Positions 36,718 to 48,900 are shown, counted from the first letter of the stretch. The stretch is DNA of 64,000 bases from Aquilaria yunnanensis (GCA_039654915.1 CM077597.1:39034001-39098000), one strand, 5' to 3'. Translations and numbers: made by a program. The notes: generated by a model from the letters alone, not told the origin.

Positions 36718-37689
36718 TGATAGCCAAAGGCTATTGCCTCCTCGGTAGTAACTCCCTGCCAGAATATTGGCCGAAGAGTCTGATGTCACCCAAGAGAGGA
36801 TCCTTTTACGGACCTCGGAAGGTGCGAAGTCAAACACTATGAGCTCGAGACTTCGGTTAGCTCGTCAGGAATTCCGAGGACACCACCATCTCCATCGAGG
36901 GGCCAAACTGACTGCCTCCGGGTAAGAGAGCCATCTCTCTGAAGTAAGGGAGAATCTCCCCGAAGGCAGAGGCCCCGAAGAGGATCTTCCCCGAACAACA
37001 AACACCTGAGCAAGGGTATCCCCTAACTATGGGTGTGAGTCTCGAAGAAGGTGTTCAGCAAGGGAACTCCCAGAACTATGGGATAGATCTCGAAGGAGGT
37101 GCTCGCACCAAAGGACGGATAGAATCCGAAGAGGGTGCACGCACCGAAGGGCGACCTCGCCCAGGGGACCTCGGGAGTACGGTATGAGCATTTAAGGAGC
37201 CTCTGACATGTCGCCCACAAGCCCTACATGTCACATCTGAACGGCGAACTGACACGCCGCAGCCGCCCCCGTCCTGACACAACCCGTCCGGGTCCAGGGC
37301 TAAAGGAGGCTGCAAACGGCTGCCTGTCCCCTAGGTCCAAAACTACAGATCAAATCCGACCGAACACGTGTCATGATCTGAACGGACCAGCTACTCCTAT
37401 AAATACTAGGAAATGGGACTGGGCAAAGGATGGGCATTTTCCTCCCTCTGAGAAAACACAAAACAGGCAAGACACTTGATCCCTTAGTGTTCTTCCTCCA
37501 CTTTCACTCAGAAAACTGACTTGGGCGTCGGAGGGTCCTCCCCGGAAAAGCAAACCGGGGACCTCCTAACCTCTTCTTTGAGTTTTTCAGGCACGCTCAG
37601 CTGGGAAACCAGAGCTACAGGCGCTTGCCTCCTCAGGAAGTCTCTCCGCCTGTCAACATGACAGCAAACGAAGATGCCTTGGGGCATCA
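36718..37689 (+). repeat. 5' LTR of R3
   Basis: 972 bp, TGATAGCCAAAGG to GGGGCATCA. TATAAATA is at 37398-37405. Upstream of it (37025-37122) there is a degenerate 49 bp direct repeat (AACTATGGG ... CGAAG.AGGTG). The gag ATG at 37658 is inside the LTR. Confidence 0.97.
37398..37405 (+). promoter_or_regulatory. TATA box in R3 5' LTR
   Basis: TATAAATA, 292 bp before the LTR end; the same box is at 47598-47605 in the 3' LTR. Likely core promoter for the genomic RNA. Confidence 0.7.
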
Positions 37690-40600
37690 TTTGGCGCCGT
37701 CTGTGGGAACTTACTCCCAGGTAGCTGTTGTCGACACTCGGCGTTCGAAGGACAAAGAACTCCCGAAGTCCCCATCCGCGCCTGAAAACCAACCAGCTAC
37801 CGAACAAAGTCCCCCAGAGACTTCCTCGCCTGAAGAGGAACGCCCTCTTGTCATCACCATGGGTTTTTTACGAGACTTTCAGAGGTCCGTTGTGGCTGAA
37901 ATGACACAACAGATAGACTGAAGGTGGCCGCAACCAGCCCAGGCGCAAAAACCCACTTCGCCAGCACGACCTTGGGAGAAAAGCCCAAGGGCAACCCATC
38001 ATAGCTCGGGAAGTGGGGAGCCGCGGGAAGAGTCCTCGACAGATAACTTGCCCCTCGGGGCACGGCTGGCGGAAAGAGCAAGGTCTGAACGACCTGAAGT
38101 CCCGTCCAGAAGAAGTTTGTCGCCAGAGGCAAAGTCCCCCTCACCCCGGTACCGAAGCCGCTCCCCGAAGAGACAGCAACAGTCCTCTTACCGAAAAACC
38201 TCTAAGCACCAAGAAGAGGAGCCCAGTGCTACACTCCTCCTGGAGAAAGTCTTGGCAAGACTGGAGAGAGTGGAACAGCAGGTGGCACGCAAGCCTGTTT
38301 GGGCCAGGCTAACTGAAACCGTCTTTGGAGATGAAACTCCTTTCGCCCGAACAGTGGTCGAGGCGGTCATGCCAAGTGATTTCAGGCTACCTCGGCTAGA
38401 GACCTATGAGGGTCGGACTGATCCCCAGGCCCACCTAACAAAGTACAAACGCAGCATTGTGCTACATGGGGCTGATGATGCTACACTCTGCAAGTGCTTC
38501 GAAGTCACCCTCGCAGGACCGGCAACTGCCTGGTACAATTCCCTGCCTCCCGGAAACATCAGGGGGTTCCAGGAGCTGTCCACAGCGTTCACCCAACAGT
38601 TCATTGGGAGCAAGCCGACGGCGAAGATGCCCGTCCAGATGTTCGACATAGCACAAAGAAACGGGGAGACCATCCGTGACTATGTCGAAAGGTTCAACAG
38701 AGAGGCCCTCAGTGTTCCGAATTTTTGTCCCGAAATCCGCATCCTCGCCATGATAAGGGGCCTCCGGAGCGATTCGCACTTGTTTTATGAATTCTCCAAA
38801 GATCCCCCGGACACGCTGGGAGAATTCTACCGAAGGGCTGAACAACATATGACAGCCGAAAAGCTGAGAATGACAGGACCAAAGGCTGACCATGTTCACG
38901 CTCGTGGCGAAGGGTCCAGCCAGCAAGCCCGGTGTCCAGCAGAACAGTTAGGCCGACCTCGGAGAGCGCGAGTAGGAGGAAGGAAACCCCAAAACTTTAC
39001 ACCTCTGAGCACCACGAGGGCTAACGTCCTCATGGCATTGGAAAAACAGGGGGCTTAAATCGAACGACCGAGGTGCATGACTGCTGACAACAGAAGGAAC
39101 ATGAAGAAGTTCTGTCAGTTCCACCGTGATCACGGTCATGACACCGAAGACTGCTTTCAGCTGAAAAAGTACATCGAATCACTGATAAAGCAGGGCCAGC
39201 TTCGGCGTTATTTGAGAATGCCTTCCCCAAAGGGGAAAAAGGAGGAAGAAGGAAAGCCCGATGACGAGGATTACGATTCAGACAGGCGAAGGAACCGAAG
39301 TCCGAGAAGGCGTCCTTCACCTTCGGTAGGAGTAATACAGACGATCACAACCGGACTTCCATCCTCGAAAAGAAAAAGAAGGGCCAGAGAGATAGCGGTG
39401 ATGGAATATCAGAGCCCAATGAAAAAATTGGCCCGCGAGGATGGCTCCACCATTGTATTTCCCCATGACGATCCATTGCTGATAATGGCGAGGATAAGAA
39501 ATTGGGACGTCAAGAGGGTACTGCTGGACGATGGGTCAAACGCAGACGTCTTGTTCTCACATTTGCTGCCAAGCTTGGGCGTATCCAGGAGTGACCTCAA
39601 GACTGTTACTTCACCCACGTTCGGCGTAGGACCATCTGAGCTACCTGTCCTCGGGTGGATCGACCTCCCCTTGATGATGAAAGGAACTTCGGAGAAAGGA
39701 TGTGCTGAGTTGTTCGCCTCTACCATGGCAAGATTCATAGTCATGGACGTCCCTTCGTCATACAACGCCATCCTCGGCAGACAGACACAGGGAAATTTGC
39801 ACATTCGCCCTGATGTAAAGTACTTGACCATCACCTTCGCCACCAAAGGAGGAGACGCAAAGATCTTCATTGATCAAGTCGAGGTGAGAAAGGTGTTCGT
39901 CAGAGCACGAAAGGCTCCAGCAAGCAACTTAGCACTTGCTGTAGAAGCAAAAGAGCTGGAAAGGGGCGAGGCAGAAGATCCCACAAAAGCGGAAACAGAA
40001 GAAGTAGAGCTTGTCCCAGGCCATAATACCCGAATAGGGAAAAGCATGGCCGAAGGAGACAAGGAAAAACTTGTATCTTTTCTGCTTGCAAATAAAGATC
40101 TGTTCGCCTACTCGCCGAAGGACATGCCAGGGGTAAACCCTTGCGTAATCCAGCATAGCCTCAAAGCGAGTTCGGAAGTAAAACCTGTCCGGCAAAAGAA
40201 ACGGAGCATCTCGGCTCACAAAAATGACTTCATCAAAACTGAAGTCCAGCGTCTAATAGACGCTAGCGTTATCCGGGAGGTAAACTACCCCGAATGGCTA
40301 AGCAACGTGGTAATTGCCACAAAAGAAGGAAGTAGTAAGCTCCGGATGTGCATCGACTTCAGAAATTTGAACGATGCTTGCCCGAAAGATTCATATCCTC
40401 TTCCGCCAATAGACCAACTGGTAGACTCAACTGCCGAGTACGGGCTCTTAAGTTTCCTGGACGCTTTCAGTGGGTATCATTAGATAAGGATGAACCCCGA
40501 AGATGAAGAGAAGACTGCCTTCATCACTGAGGGAGGAACATATTGCTATATCAGGATGCCCTTCAGACTCAAAAATGCAGGGGCCACCTACCAGAGGCTG

Positions 40601-43186
40601 ATGAACAAAGTCTTCAAAGACCAAATGGGGAGGAACATGGAGGTGTATGTTGATGATATGATAGTCAGAAGCAAACTGCCTGGCTACCACGTTGAAGATT
40701 TAGAGGAAACCTTCCAAAAACTCAGAGCCTTCGGGATCCGCCTTAATCCTGAGAAATGCATATTCGGGGTGACCTCAGGAAAGTTCCTTGGGTACATGGT
40801 ATCCGAAAGAGGCATCGATGCTAACCTCGAGAAGATTAAGGCTCTGCTCGAATTCCGAACTCCTGCCACAGTCAAAGACGTGCAAAGACTCACCGGAAGA
40901 ATAACCTCTCTGAGCAGGTTTATTTCCAGGTACGGAGATAGGTGTCGACCCTTCTTCAAAGTGCTCACAAAGGCAGCAAAGATGGAAGGCGACCTCGGAA
41001 GGAATGGTCATCCTTGGGATGAAGATTGCCAAAAAGCCTGGGAAGAACTCAAAGTCTACTTGGCCGGCCTGCCGACTCTGCGGCAACCTCGGGAGGGAGA
41101 GCCCCTCGTATTATACCTCGCCGTCACACAAAAAGCTGTGAGCTCGGTCCTCGTGAAAGAAGAAGGGCCAAAGCAATGGCCGGTCTACTATGTCAGCAAG
41201 TCCCTGCATGGCGCCGAAGTCAGGTACCCTTTGCTTCAAAAAGCTATATACGCCTTAGTGCTTGCAGGGAGAAGGCTGCGGCCATACTTTCAGGCTCACC
41301 CCATTATCGTCCGAAGTACCCTGCCTCTACGGGATGTTATGAGGAAAGTTGATCACTCGGGAAGGCTTTCCAAGTGGTGTATAGAGCTTGGCGAACACGA
41401 CATCATGTATGAACCCCGGAAAGCTATAAAAGCTCAAGCTTTGGCAGACTTCATCGCCGAAGTACCAAACACCGAGGAGGGACATTCGTTCTCTAGCGAA
41501 GACGAGCCAGAATGGACGTTATATGTTGACGGGGCCTCAGGATCCGAACACCAGGGAGCTGGAGTGATTATCAGATGCCCCGAAGGCCTAGAAGTAATGA
41601 AGGCCATCAAGTTCAGTTTCAATGCCACCAACAACATGGCCGAGTATGAGGCCCTCATAGCAGGATTACGCCTGGCCAGAAAGTTTGGCGTGAGAAACCT
41701 GAAAGCCCACAGTGACTCCCAGTTGGTGGTCCGGCAAATGGCAGGGGACTATGGCGCGAAAAACCCGACCTTGGCGAAATACCATGAGTTGGTAACAAAG
41801 CTTATCCGGGAGTTCGACGTCATGAAAATCAAGAACGTACCCCGACGGGAAAATGCTGAGGCAGACTGTTTGGCGAAGTCGAGAACTTGCACCGAGGTGC
41901 TAAGCCACCCCAGCATCATAGTATTAAGCATAGCGACCTCGGGGAAAGGATGGAAAGAACCAATCAAAACGTATCTCTCAACCAACACACTCCCCGAAGA
42001 CCCCAGCGAAGCCGCAAAAGTGCGAAGGCGCTCGGGACGTTTCTTCTTAATTGGAGAAGAACTATATCGGCAAGGATATGCAAATCCACTACAGAGGTGT
42101 GTTAGTGAAGAGGATACTGAAATGATACTCGAAGAAGTTCACGAAGGTGCCTGTGGTTCGCACATTGGAACTGACGCCCTGGCAGCGGTGATACTTCGCC
42201 AAGGATACTTCTGGCCTACCCTGAGAAAGGACGCCAAGCAGTTCGTCCGGAAATGTGGTAGTTGCCAGAGACATGCGAACATCCAAAGAACACCCTCGGA
42301 GTTCGTGACTTCGGCAGACTATCCTTGGCCCTTCGCAGTTTGGGGCATAGATCTCATTGGGCCACTCCCAACGGCGCCTGGAGGCGTAAAGTTCTGCGTA
42401 GTAGCAGTTGACTATTTCTCTAAGTGGGTCGAGGCAGAACCTCTGACAACTATCTCGGCAAAAGAAGTGCAGAAGTTCGTATGGAAAAACATCATATGCA
42501 GATTTGGCATACCGAGGGTGCTCGTAGCGGACAATGGATCCCAGTTCATAGACAAAGGATTCCAAGAGTTCATTAGCGACCTCGGGACAAAAATGCACTT
42601 CGCCCCAGTAGCTCACCCCCAAAGTAATGGGCAGGTAGAAGTATCTAACAGGACCATAAAAGATGGTCTGAAAAAGAGATTGGGAGAAGCAAAAGGGAAA
42701 TGGCCAGGAGAACTCCAAAGCGTGTTATGGAGTTACCGAACAACACCCCGAAGAGCCACAGGGGAAACGCCCTTTTCACTCGTCTTCGGTACAGAGGCCA
42801 TCATCCCTGTCGAGGTAGTACAACCGTCAATACGAGTCCAAGTGTTCGATGAAAAAGGAAATGACCTCGGCCTGAGAACCAAGCTCGACCTCGTCAGCGA
42901 ACACAGAGAAGTAGCTGAGCTGAGAAGAAAAGCTTTCCAACAAAGAGTGGCAGCAGCCATAAACTTACGCGCCAGGCCAAAGGGAATAAAGAAGGGAGAT
43001 CTCGTTCTCCGAAAGGCTGAATTTGTACCCCGAAAGCCGTCCCACGGGGTACTTCGTGCAAATTGGGAAGGACCGTACCTGGTACTTGCCGAAGTATGAA
43101 GAGGAATTTATAAGCTCGGTGATGCCGAAGGCATAGAATTAAAAAACACTTGGCACTCAGAGGCCTTGAAAAAATTCTATGCCTAA
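37658..43186 (+). pseudogene. R3 gag-pol polyprotein with four in-frame stops
   Basis: One frame of 1842 codons runs from the ATG inside the LTR to TAA at 43184. Domains by residue: N-terminal leader through the PBS (1-30), a stretch with RSKDKELP, capsid core about 230-420, zinc knuckle CQFHRDHGHDTEDC about 486, protease with LLDDGSNADVLF about 622, RT with YVDD at 997-1000, RNase H with DGAS near 1291, integrase HHCC about 1493-1540 (KCGSCQRH) and DDE in GIDLIG, ADNGSQ and GQVEVSN (about 1565, 1624, 1660). Stops are at 37919 (TGA), 39056 (TAA), 40481 (TAG, in RT) and 43097 (TGA). RT also has PFRLKNAG where the family has PFGLKNAG. No frameshift is seen. It is not a separate gag and pol: both are fused in one frame. 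Confidence 0.95.
37692..37709 (+). other. Primer binding site of R3
   Basis: TGGCGCCGTCTGTGGGAA, two bases inside the LTR end. It lies within the gag reading frame. Confidence 0.85.
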
Positions 43187-43309
43187 AAAGTTTCATGGGA
43201 AAGTTGTATTGCACAAGTTGGACAAATTTGTCTAAATAAAAAGCTCTGAAGAAGTACAAAACAGGAGTCTCACGAAAACAATAGCCGAGGAGAGCAAAAG
43301 TATCGCTTT

Positions 43310-43510
43310 CCGAAGTCCCTTGAGCGAATATGTTCGGGACAAAGGAAAGCAGGAGCATGGTTTTCCGAAGTCCCTTGAGCGAATATGTTCGGGACAAAGG
43401 AAAGCAGGAGCATGGTTTTCCGAAGTTTCTTGAGCGAATATGTTCGGGACAAAGGAAAGCAAGAGCATGGTTTTCCGAAGTCCCTTGAGCGAATATGTTC
43501 GGGACAAAGG
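43310..43510 (+). repeat. 55 bp tandem repeat, about 3.7 units
   Basis: The unit, from CCGAAGTCCCTTGAGCGAAT on, repeats at 43310, 43365, 43420 and 43475 with very few changes. It lies in the convergent gap between the end of pol (43186) and the end of the antisense ORF (43645). R2 has only two diverged units at the equivalent place, so the array grew within this family. It contains TTCGGGACAAAGG in each unit; no function can be assigned. Confidence 0.92.
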
Positions 43511-43644
43511 GAAACAAAGGGATTTGGCAAAAAATACTTAGCCAAATTTTTATCTATTGAGCCAAAGAGTGCTTACAGAGAAGAAAGTTGCTGAAAGACT
43601 ACAAAAAAGAAGAAGAAAATGAAGACAAAAGGCCCTAGTACAAA

Positions 43645-46089
43645 CTAAGGAACCTCGGCGTCTTGAGAACTTTCAGCCTCTGTGCTTTTGTCAGCAGCCT
43701 TCGGCGCCGAGAAAGAAGGAGGCAGTTTCAAGTGCTCGATCTTGGACCAAGTCCACCGAGGCTCCTTCGAGATGTTCATGCCTTCGAGGAAGGAGAGGTC
43801 AAAATCTGGGAACTTCTGCAGAATTTGGTGCCGAGCAAGACAGAAGCCGTCTTCAAAGCCCAACTTCGTCATATCGTCGGACGCCCGCTTCTTGACCGCC
43901 AAATCTGCATAGTCCTTCTCCAGATCCGCGTAATCCTTCTCCAGATCCTTATGCTTTTTCTTCAATGCCTTCATCTTCTTCTTCTCTTCTGAAGGCTTCT
44001 TCAGAGATGCGACCTCGGCTTCGAGCTGGGCCTTTTCCTCGAGCGTCTTCGCAAGGATTGCGTCACTTTCTGACTTATCCTTTTGAATCACTTCTACGGC
44101 CGAAGTCAGCTCCGCCACCCGAGAGCTGATGTTGAAAAGTTTCTGGGAGGAGCCTTTCTCAAGTTCCTCTTTCTCTTTTATGAACCCCTCCCGAAGTTCA
44201 GCAATTTCCTTCTCCAAAGACTGCTTTAGCTGAGCATTGTCGGCAACCAACGCCGAACATTGGGCCTTCGTCTTGGTGTAAAGGTCCCAGAGTGACGCCC
44301 TCCGTTCTGTCTCTCGCGCTACCTGAACACGGAGCAACGCGGCATACCCCATCAGCTGCAAAAAAGGCAAAACAAAGGGAAAATGATGCTAAGTAAAAAG
44401 CAAAGGCGAAATCAGCACTAAGGAAACAGTGAAGCATACCTGGGCGGCATGTTCAGTGAGTTTGGCGGCCAAAGAGATGTCGCCAGGGTAAGCCTCCGTA
44501 AGGGCCTTGTAAGAGGCCTCAGTAAAAACCCCTTTGCACATCTGCCTGGCCATTTCGGGATAGTCCTCGGAGTACATGTTCATGTCCTCCGTGAACGTCC
44601 AGAAGGGCTCCTTCGGAACTTTCCCTGCCGGGACTTGGGCATCCCGAAGGGCCCTCTTGCGGGCGTGTTCGGCAACCCAGTCAGGAGCGCCACCTCCGCT
44701 GCACAACAAGGCAGGAAAATTGGTTAAGGCCAGAAAAGTCTTAAGGATTCACAAGAGAAAAAAAGTTCTTCGACAAAATACAAACCTGCTGGCACCTCGG
44801 TAACGTCATCGTCAAGAATCGACGTCACCTCAGTAGAGACCCCCTTGCCTCTTATTCGGCGCCGTTCCTCGGCAGAAGGGGTCTCCTCCCCATCGCCCTC
44901 CAGAAGAGCATGCGAAGGCGTGGGGCTTTGAGGAACGACGTCGGAAGAAGGGACGTCAACAGGAGGAACCTCGGGCAAAGGGGCAGCAAGGTCTTCGGGC
45001 TCCTCGCCTGCCTCCTCCAAAATTTGCGGAAGAGAGGAAGGAGCAGCTTTCTTTGCCCGTTTGGGGGGAGGGCCGCCCGAAGTCTGCTTCCGCCTCCGAG
45101 AGGCGGCCTTCTTTGTCTGTTCGCCCCTCTGGGCCTGCCCGGTAAAAAGAGCCTTGTAAAAGGCAGCCGCGTCGTCGCCCATCTCTGAAAAAAGAAAAAA
45201 GAAGATCAGTGTAAGTCCAAGATGAAGTTATGAAGGAAAAATTGAGAAAGTAACTTACTCTCGTAAAAAGACTCATAAGTCTCCTTCCTCCGAAGGAGTT
45301 TCACGAGCCAGGAGTCCTTCCCCGAAGAAGCCGGTTTCGGCATATTGAGGTCTGTCACATGCTCCTTTACCACCTTAAGTTCCCGAAGGACCTCTTCGGT
45401 CATGAGCCTCCAGTTGATCGGAAAGGGGTAAAGGGCACGAGGAGAGACCTCGGCAGCCCAGTCAGAGACGGCCCAGATGCGCCTGTCGAAGTCCTCAAAG
45501 ATAGGTGCTACATCGGCGTCTAGCAGTATCTTCGGGTCAACAACATCCATCTTGAGCCTCCCCTGAGCCCACTTGGTCGGGACGTGCGACCAAGCCTCCG
45601 ACTTCTTCAGGAAAAAGAATTTTTGTTGCCACCCTCGCCAGCTGTCTTTGGTGGCGAAGGTGAACGTATACTTTTTGCTCCCGGATCCCCGAGGCAGCAT
45701 GAAGTAGAAGCCACCCTTTGGGACCACGAAGAGCTTGTAGTACTGAAGAAAAACTACAAAGTGAGGTTTTATTTTGAAAACGCCGCACATACAGAGGAAG
45801 GCGTTGAAATAGCAGTACGAGTTCGGTGGGAGTTGGTTAACGGCAATGCCATGGAAGTTGCAGAACGCGCTAACCATCTCCGGGGGGGATACCGAAGTCC
45901 GGCCTTCAGTTGGGCTCGAAAAATGGTGATTTCATCACTTCGGTTGGAGAAAGCAAATTGGTCAGGACGGGGCAACCTCGTCACAGAGTAAGAGGGTAAG
46001 AAAAACTTTTTCTTCCACTTCGCTAGCTTTGCCGAAGTAGTGCAGCATGGGTGAGAAAGAAGAGGTTGCCAACTCTTGGGAACAGGCAT
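43645..46089 (-). pseudogene. R3 antisense ORF, 4 exons, Transposase_28-like
   Basis: Exon 1 (46089-45259) starts MPVPKSW and holds the Transposase_28-like domain (CNFHGIAVNQLPPNSYCYF, CMCGVFKI, GSGSKKYTFTFATKDSW) and YPFPINW. Introns: 45185-45258 (74 nt), 44699-44785 (87 nt), 44356-44439 (84 nt), all GT-AG with pyrimidine-rich 3' ends. Exon 2 (45184-44786) begins with codons for MGDDAAAFYKALF, then a Lys/Arg-rich nuclear-signal-like patch and an acidic part. Exon 3 (44698-44440) has EPFWTFTEDMNMYS. Exon 4 (44355-43645) is a roughly 235-residue coiled coil with FCLARHQILQKFPDFDLSF. A one-base deletion near 45890 and a one-base shift at the exon 3 start break the frame. Joined length would be about 730 residues. 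Role unknown. Confidence 0.8.
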
Positions 46090-46890
46090 GATGAAAACGA
46101 GTTCGGGAAAAACAATGAAAACGAGTTCGGGAAAAACAAGGAAGAATCTTTGAAAAAAGCAGAAGGACTAAAACCCACCAAAGGTCTTGCCGGAATCTAG
46201 ATTCCTGGAAGCCGTCGTGAAAAGTGGTTGGAAAAACGCCTGAAAAAGGAGAACTGCCGCGGAAAATCGGGAGAAAATTAGAAGGCAAAAGAAAGCAAAA
46301 GTAGAAGAAGAAAGAGGGTTATGACAGGACAGATATATATAGGCCGAGAAGGCCAGGAGAACCGTCGTCATTAGTACCCCTAGGAAGGTGAAGCGTCGCC
46401 ATAACTGCTATGGGCGCCTGAAAAGTCGCGCCAGCCGTACTCAGTGCATTCTTACCCAATAAAAGTGTGCCATGTGTCGGTCATCGCGCAGCAAACGTGC
46501 CACGTGTCGTCCATCACGTGGAGCACGCCCTCTGACACCGTTTGGTCTAGAGGCGCCGCCCTAAACTGACTCTGCTGGATACAGGACGCGACGCATGAGC
46601 AGACCTATAAAGGCGAAAAAGTAGGTTACCTCGAAGACACCAAAAGACAGCCTGTGACTTCGGGCAAAACGTCTATCTTCGGTACAAGGTTATCCAATTT
46701 CCCCTTGCCACAAGGACACCAAGAGATAGCCTGTGACTTCGGGCAGAAGGTGTATCTTCGGCACAGGGACAGCCTATCTTCTCGTGCCTCGAGGACGCAA
46801 AAATGCTGCCCATCGGTACAAGCAGAAGAAGGCGTCTTCGGCACAGACATCACAACCACAGGACCCGAAAACCGATGAACCGAAGTTTCT
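46090..46890 (-). promoter_or_regulatory. Upstream region of R3 antisense ORF with TATA box
   Basis: Non-coding DNA between the antisense ORF and the PPT. The box TATATATAT (minus) at 46333-46341 is about 250 bp upstream of the ATG at 46089, in the context GGCCTATATATAT shared with R2. Several CACGTG-type words occur near 46500-46520 (cacgtg at two places), which are the core of G-box elements known from plant promoters. Confidence 0.55.
46636..46793 (+). repeat. Direct repeat, 79 bp period, two units
   Basis: GACACCAAAAGACAGCCTGT at 46636 and a diverged copy at 46715, each followed by CTTCGGGCA and TATCTTCGG. A third, weaker unit may follow. R2 has one unit at about 35790-35870. Confidence 0.65.
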
Positions 46891-46898
46891 CACTTCGA

Positions 46899-46917
46899 CT
46901 TTTCGGAGGGGGGCCTG
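46899..46917 (+). other. Polypurine tract of R3
   Basis: CGGAGGGGGGCCTG directly before the 3' LTR start TGATAG. Confidence 0.8.
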
Positions 46918-47889
46918 TGATAGCCAAAGGCTATTGCCTCCTCAGTAGTAACTCCCTGCCAGAATATTGGCCGAGGAGTCTGATGTCACCCAAGAGAGGA
47001 TCTTTTTACGGACCTCGGAAGGTGCGAAGTCAAACACTATGAGCTCGAGACTTCGGTTAGCTCATCAGGAATTCCGAGGACAACACCATCTCCATCGAGG
47101 GGCCAAACTGACTGCCTCCGGGTAAGAGAGCCATCTCTCTGAAGCAAGGGAGAATCTCCCCGAAGGCAGAGGCCCCGAAGAGGATCTTCCCCGAACAAGA
47201 AACACCTGAGCAAGGGTATCCCCTAACTATGGGTGTGAGTCCCGAAGAAGGTGTTCATCAGGGGAACTCCCAGAACTATGGGATAGATCCCGAAGGAGGT
47301 GCTCGCACCAAAGGACGGATAGAATCCGAAGAGGGTGCACGCACCGAAGGGCGACCTCGCCCAGGGGACCTCGGGAGTACGGTATGAGCATTTAAGGAGC
47401 CTCTGACATGTCGCCCACAAGCCCTACATGTCACATCTGAACGGCGAACTGACACGCCGCAGCCGCCCCCGTCCTGACATAACCCGTCCGGGTCCAGGGC
47501 TAAAGGAGGCTGCAAACGGCTACCTGTCCCCTAGGTCCAAAACTACAGATCAAATCCGACCGAACACGTGTCATGATCTGAACGGACCAGCTACTCCTAT
47601 AAATACTAGGAAATGGGACTGGGCAAAGGATGGGCATTTTCCTCCCTCTGAGAAAACACAAAACAGGCAAGACACTTGATCCCTTAGTGTTCTTCCTCCA
47701 CTTTAACTCAGAAAACTGACTTGGGCGTCGGAGGGTCCTCCCCGGAAAAGCAAACCAGGGACCTCCTAACCTCTTCTTTGAGCTTTTCAGGCACGCTCAG
47801 CTGGGAAACCAGAGCTCCAGGCGCTTGCCTCCTCAGGAAGTCTCTCCGCCTGTCAACATGACAGCAAACGAAGATGCCTTGGGGCATCA
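46918..47889 (+). repeat. 3' LTR of R3
   Basis: 972 bp, ending GGGGCATCA and followed by the target duplication gttcc. It differs from the 5' LTR at 17 positions, with no indels. Confidence 0.97.
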
Positions 47890-48900
47890 GTTCCAAGGGC
47901 GCACCTTGGTTCCAAGGTCGCCACCATTTTTTGCTACCTTAGTAAGAACTTTGAAGAATGGTCGGCAGCGATCCCTATATTTGGAGATGAATCTGCTGAG
48001 GGATGTGATTCTCCCTGTGAGTCTTTGGACATCCTTAGCCATCGTGGGAGTTTGGAATCCCAACAGGGCCTTGAACTTTTCTGGATTGGCATCCATACCT
48101 CTTTCTGACACCAAGAATCCGACGAACTTACCCGCATTCACCCCAAACATGCATTTTTTGGGGTTGAGATGAATTCCGAATGTCTTCAGTTGGTGGAACA
48201 TTTCCTCTAAGTCTATGATATGACTACTAGGCAATTTGCTCTTAACTATCATATCATCGATGTAGAGTTCCATGTTTCTCTCAATTTCGGATATGAAGAC
48301 CCTATTCATCAGCCTCTGGTATGTGGCTCCTGCATTCTTAAGCCCGAAGGGCATTCTAATATAGCAGTATGTACCAAGTTCAGTTATGAAGGTGATTCTT
48401 TCCTCGTCTTCGGGATCCATCCTGATTTGATGATACCCACTAAAGGCATCGAGGAAGCTAAGAAGGCCGTACTCAGTGGTTGAGTCCACCAACTGGTCTA
48501 TTGGGGGCAGAGGATACTAATCTTTAGGACAAGCATCGTTCATGTTTTGGAAGTCGATGCAGATCCGGAGTTTGTCACTCCCTTCTTTTTTGTGGCGATA
48601 ACCACGTTACTAAGCCACTCGGGATATTTGACTTCCTTTATTATGTCTGCCTCCAACAACCTTTGGATTTCAGCTTTAACAAAGTTATTCTTGTATGCCG
48701 AAAGGCTTCTCTTCTTTTGGCAAACAGGCTTCGCATCAGGGCGTATCGTAAGACTATGTTGGATTATGTAAGGGTCTACCACAAGCATGTCCTTCGGCGA
48801 GTAGGCAAATAGATCCTTGTTCATTAAATGGAAAGATACAAGCTTTTGCTTGTCACGTTCGGCCAAATGGGTACTTTAGCCCGGCACAAACTCTACATTC
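47890..48900 (-). pseudogene. R1 reverse transcriptase
   Basis: From 48866 downward: KDLFAYSPKDM, VCQKKRSLSAYKNNF, EVKYPEWLSNVVIATKK, then a frame change near 48570, then VDSTTEYGLLSFLDAFSGYH, MPFGLKNAGATYQRLMN, YIDD (about 48265) and the connection to 47890. The catalytic pair is kept as YIDD. R3 cuts it at 47890; the remainder lies at 36717 and below. Confidence 0.85.

Larger units (their letters stand above)
36718..47889 (+). mobile_element. R3: complete Tat-type Ty3/gypsy retrotransposon
   Basis: 11,172 bp with two LTRs of equal length (972 bp, 17 differences by hand count, about 98.3% identical) and a perfect target duplication gttcc (36713-36717 and 47890-47894). The order is 5' LTR, PBS, gag-pol (37658-43186), 55 bp tandem array, antisense ORF (46089-43645), upstream region with TATA box, PPT, 3' LTR. 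It interrupts R1 at the RT connection region, with R1 continuing on both sides on the opposite strand. It is structurally whole but its gag-pol has four stops, so it would need enzymes in trans. It is the youngest of the Tat elements that can be dated here. Confidence 0.97.

Noticed and set aside
37692..37709. A tRNA gene near the PBS
   Set aside because: Only 18 bases match a tRNA 3' end pattern in the complementary sense; there is no tRNA fold.
43310..43510. Regular repeats that might be a CRISPR array
   Set aside because: The units are directly adjacent without unique spacers, and the context is a plant retrotransposon. It is a tandem repeat.
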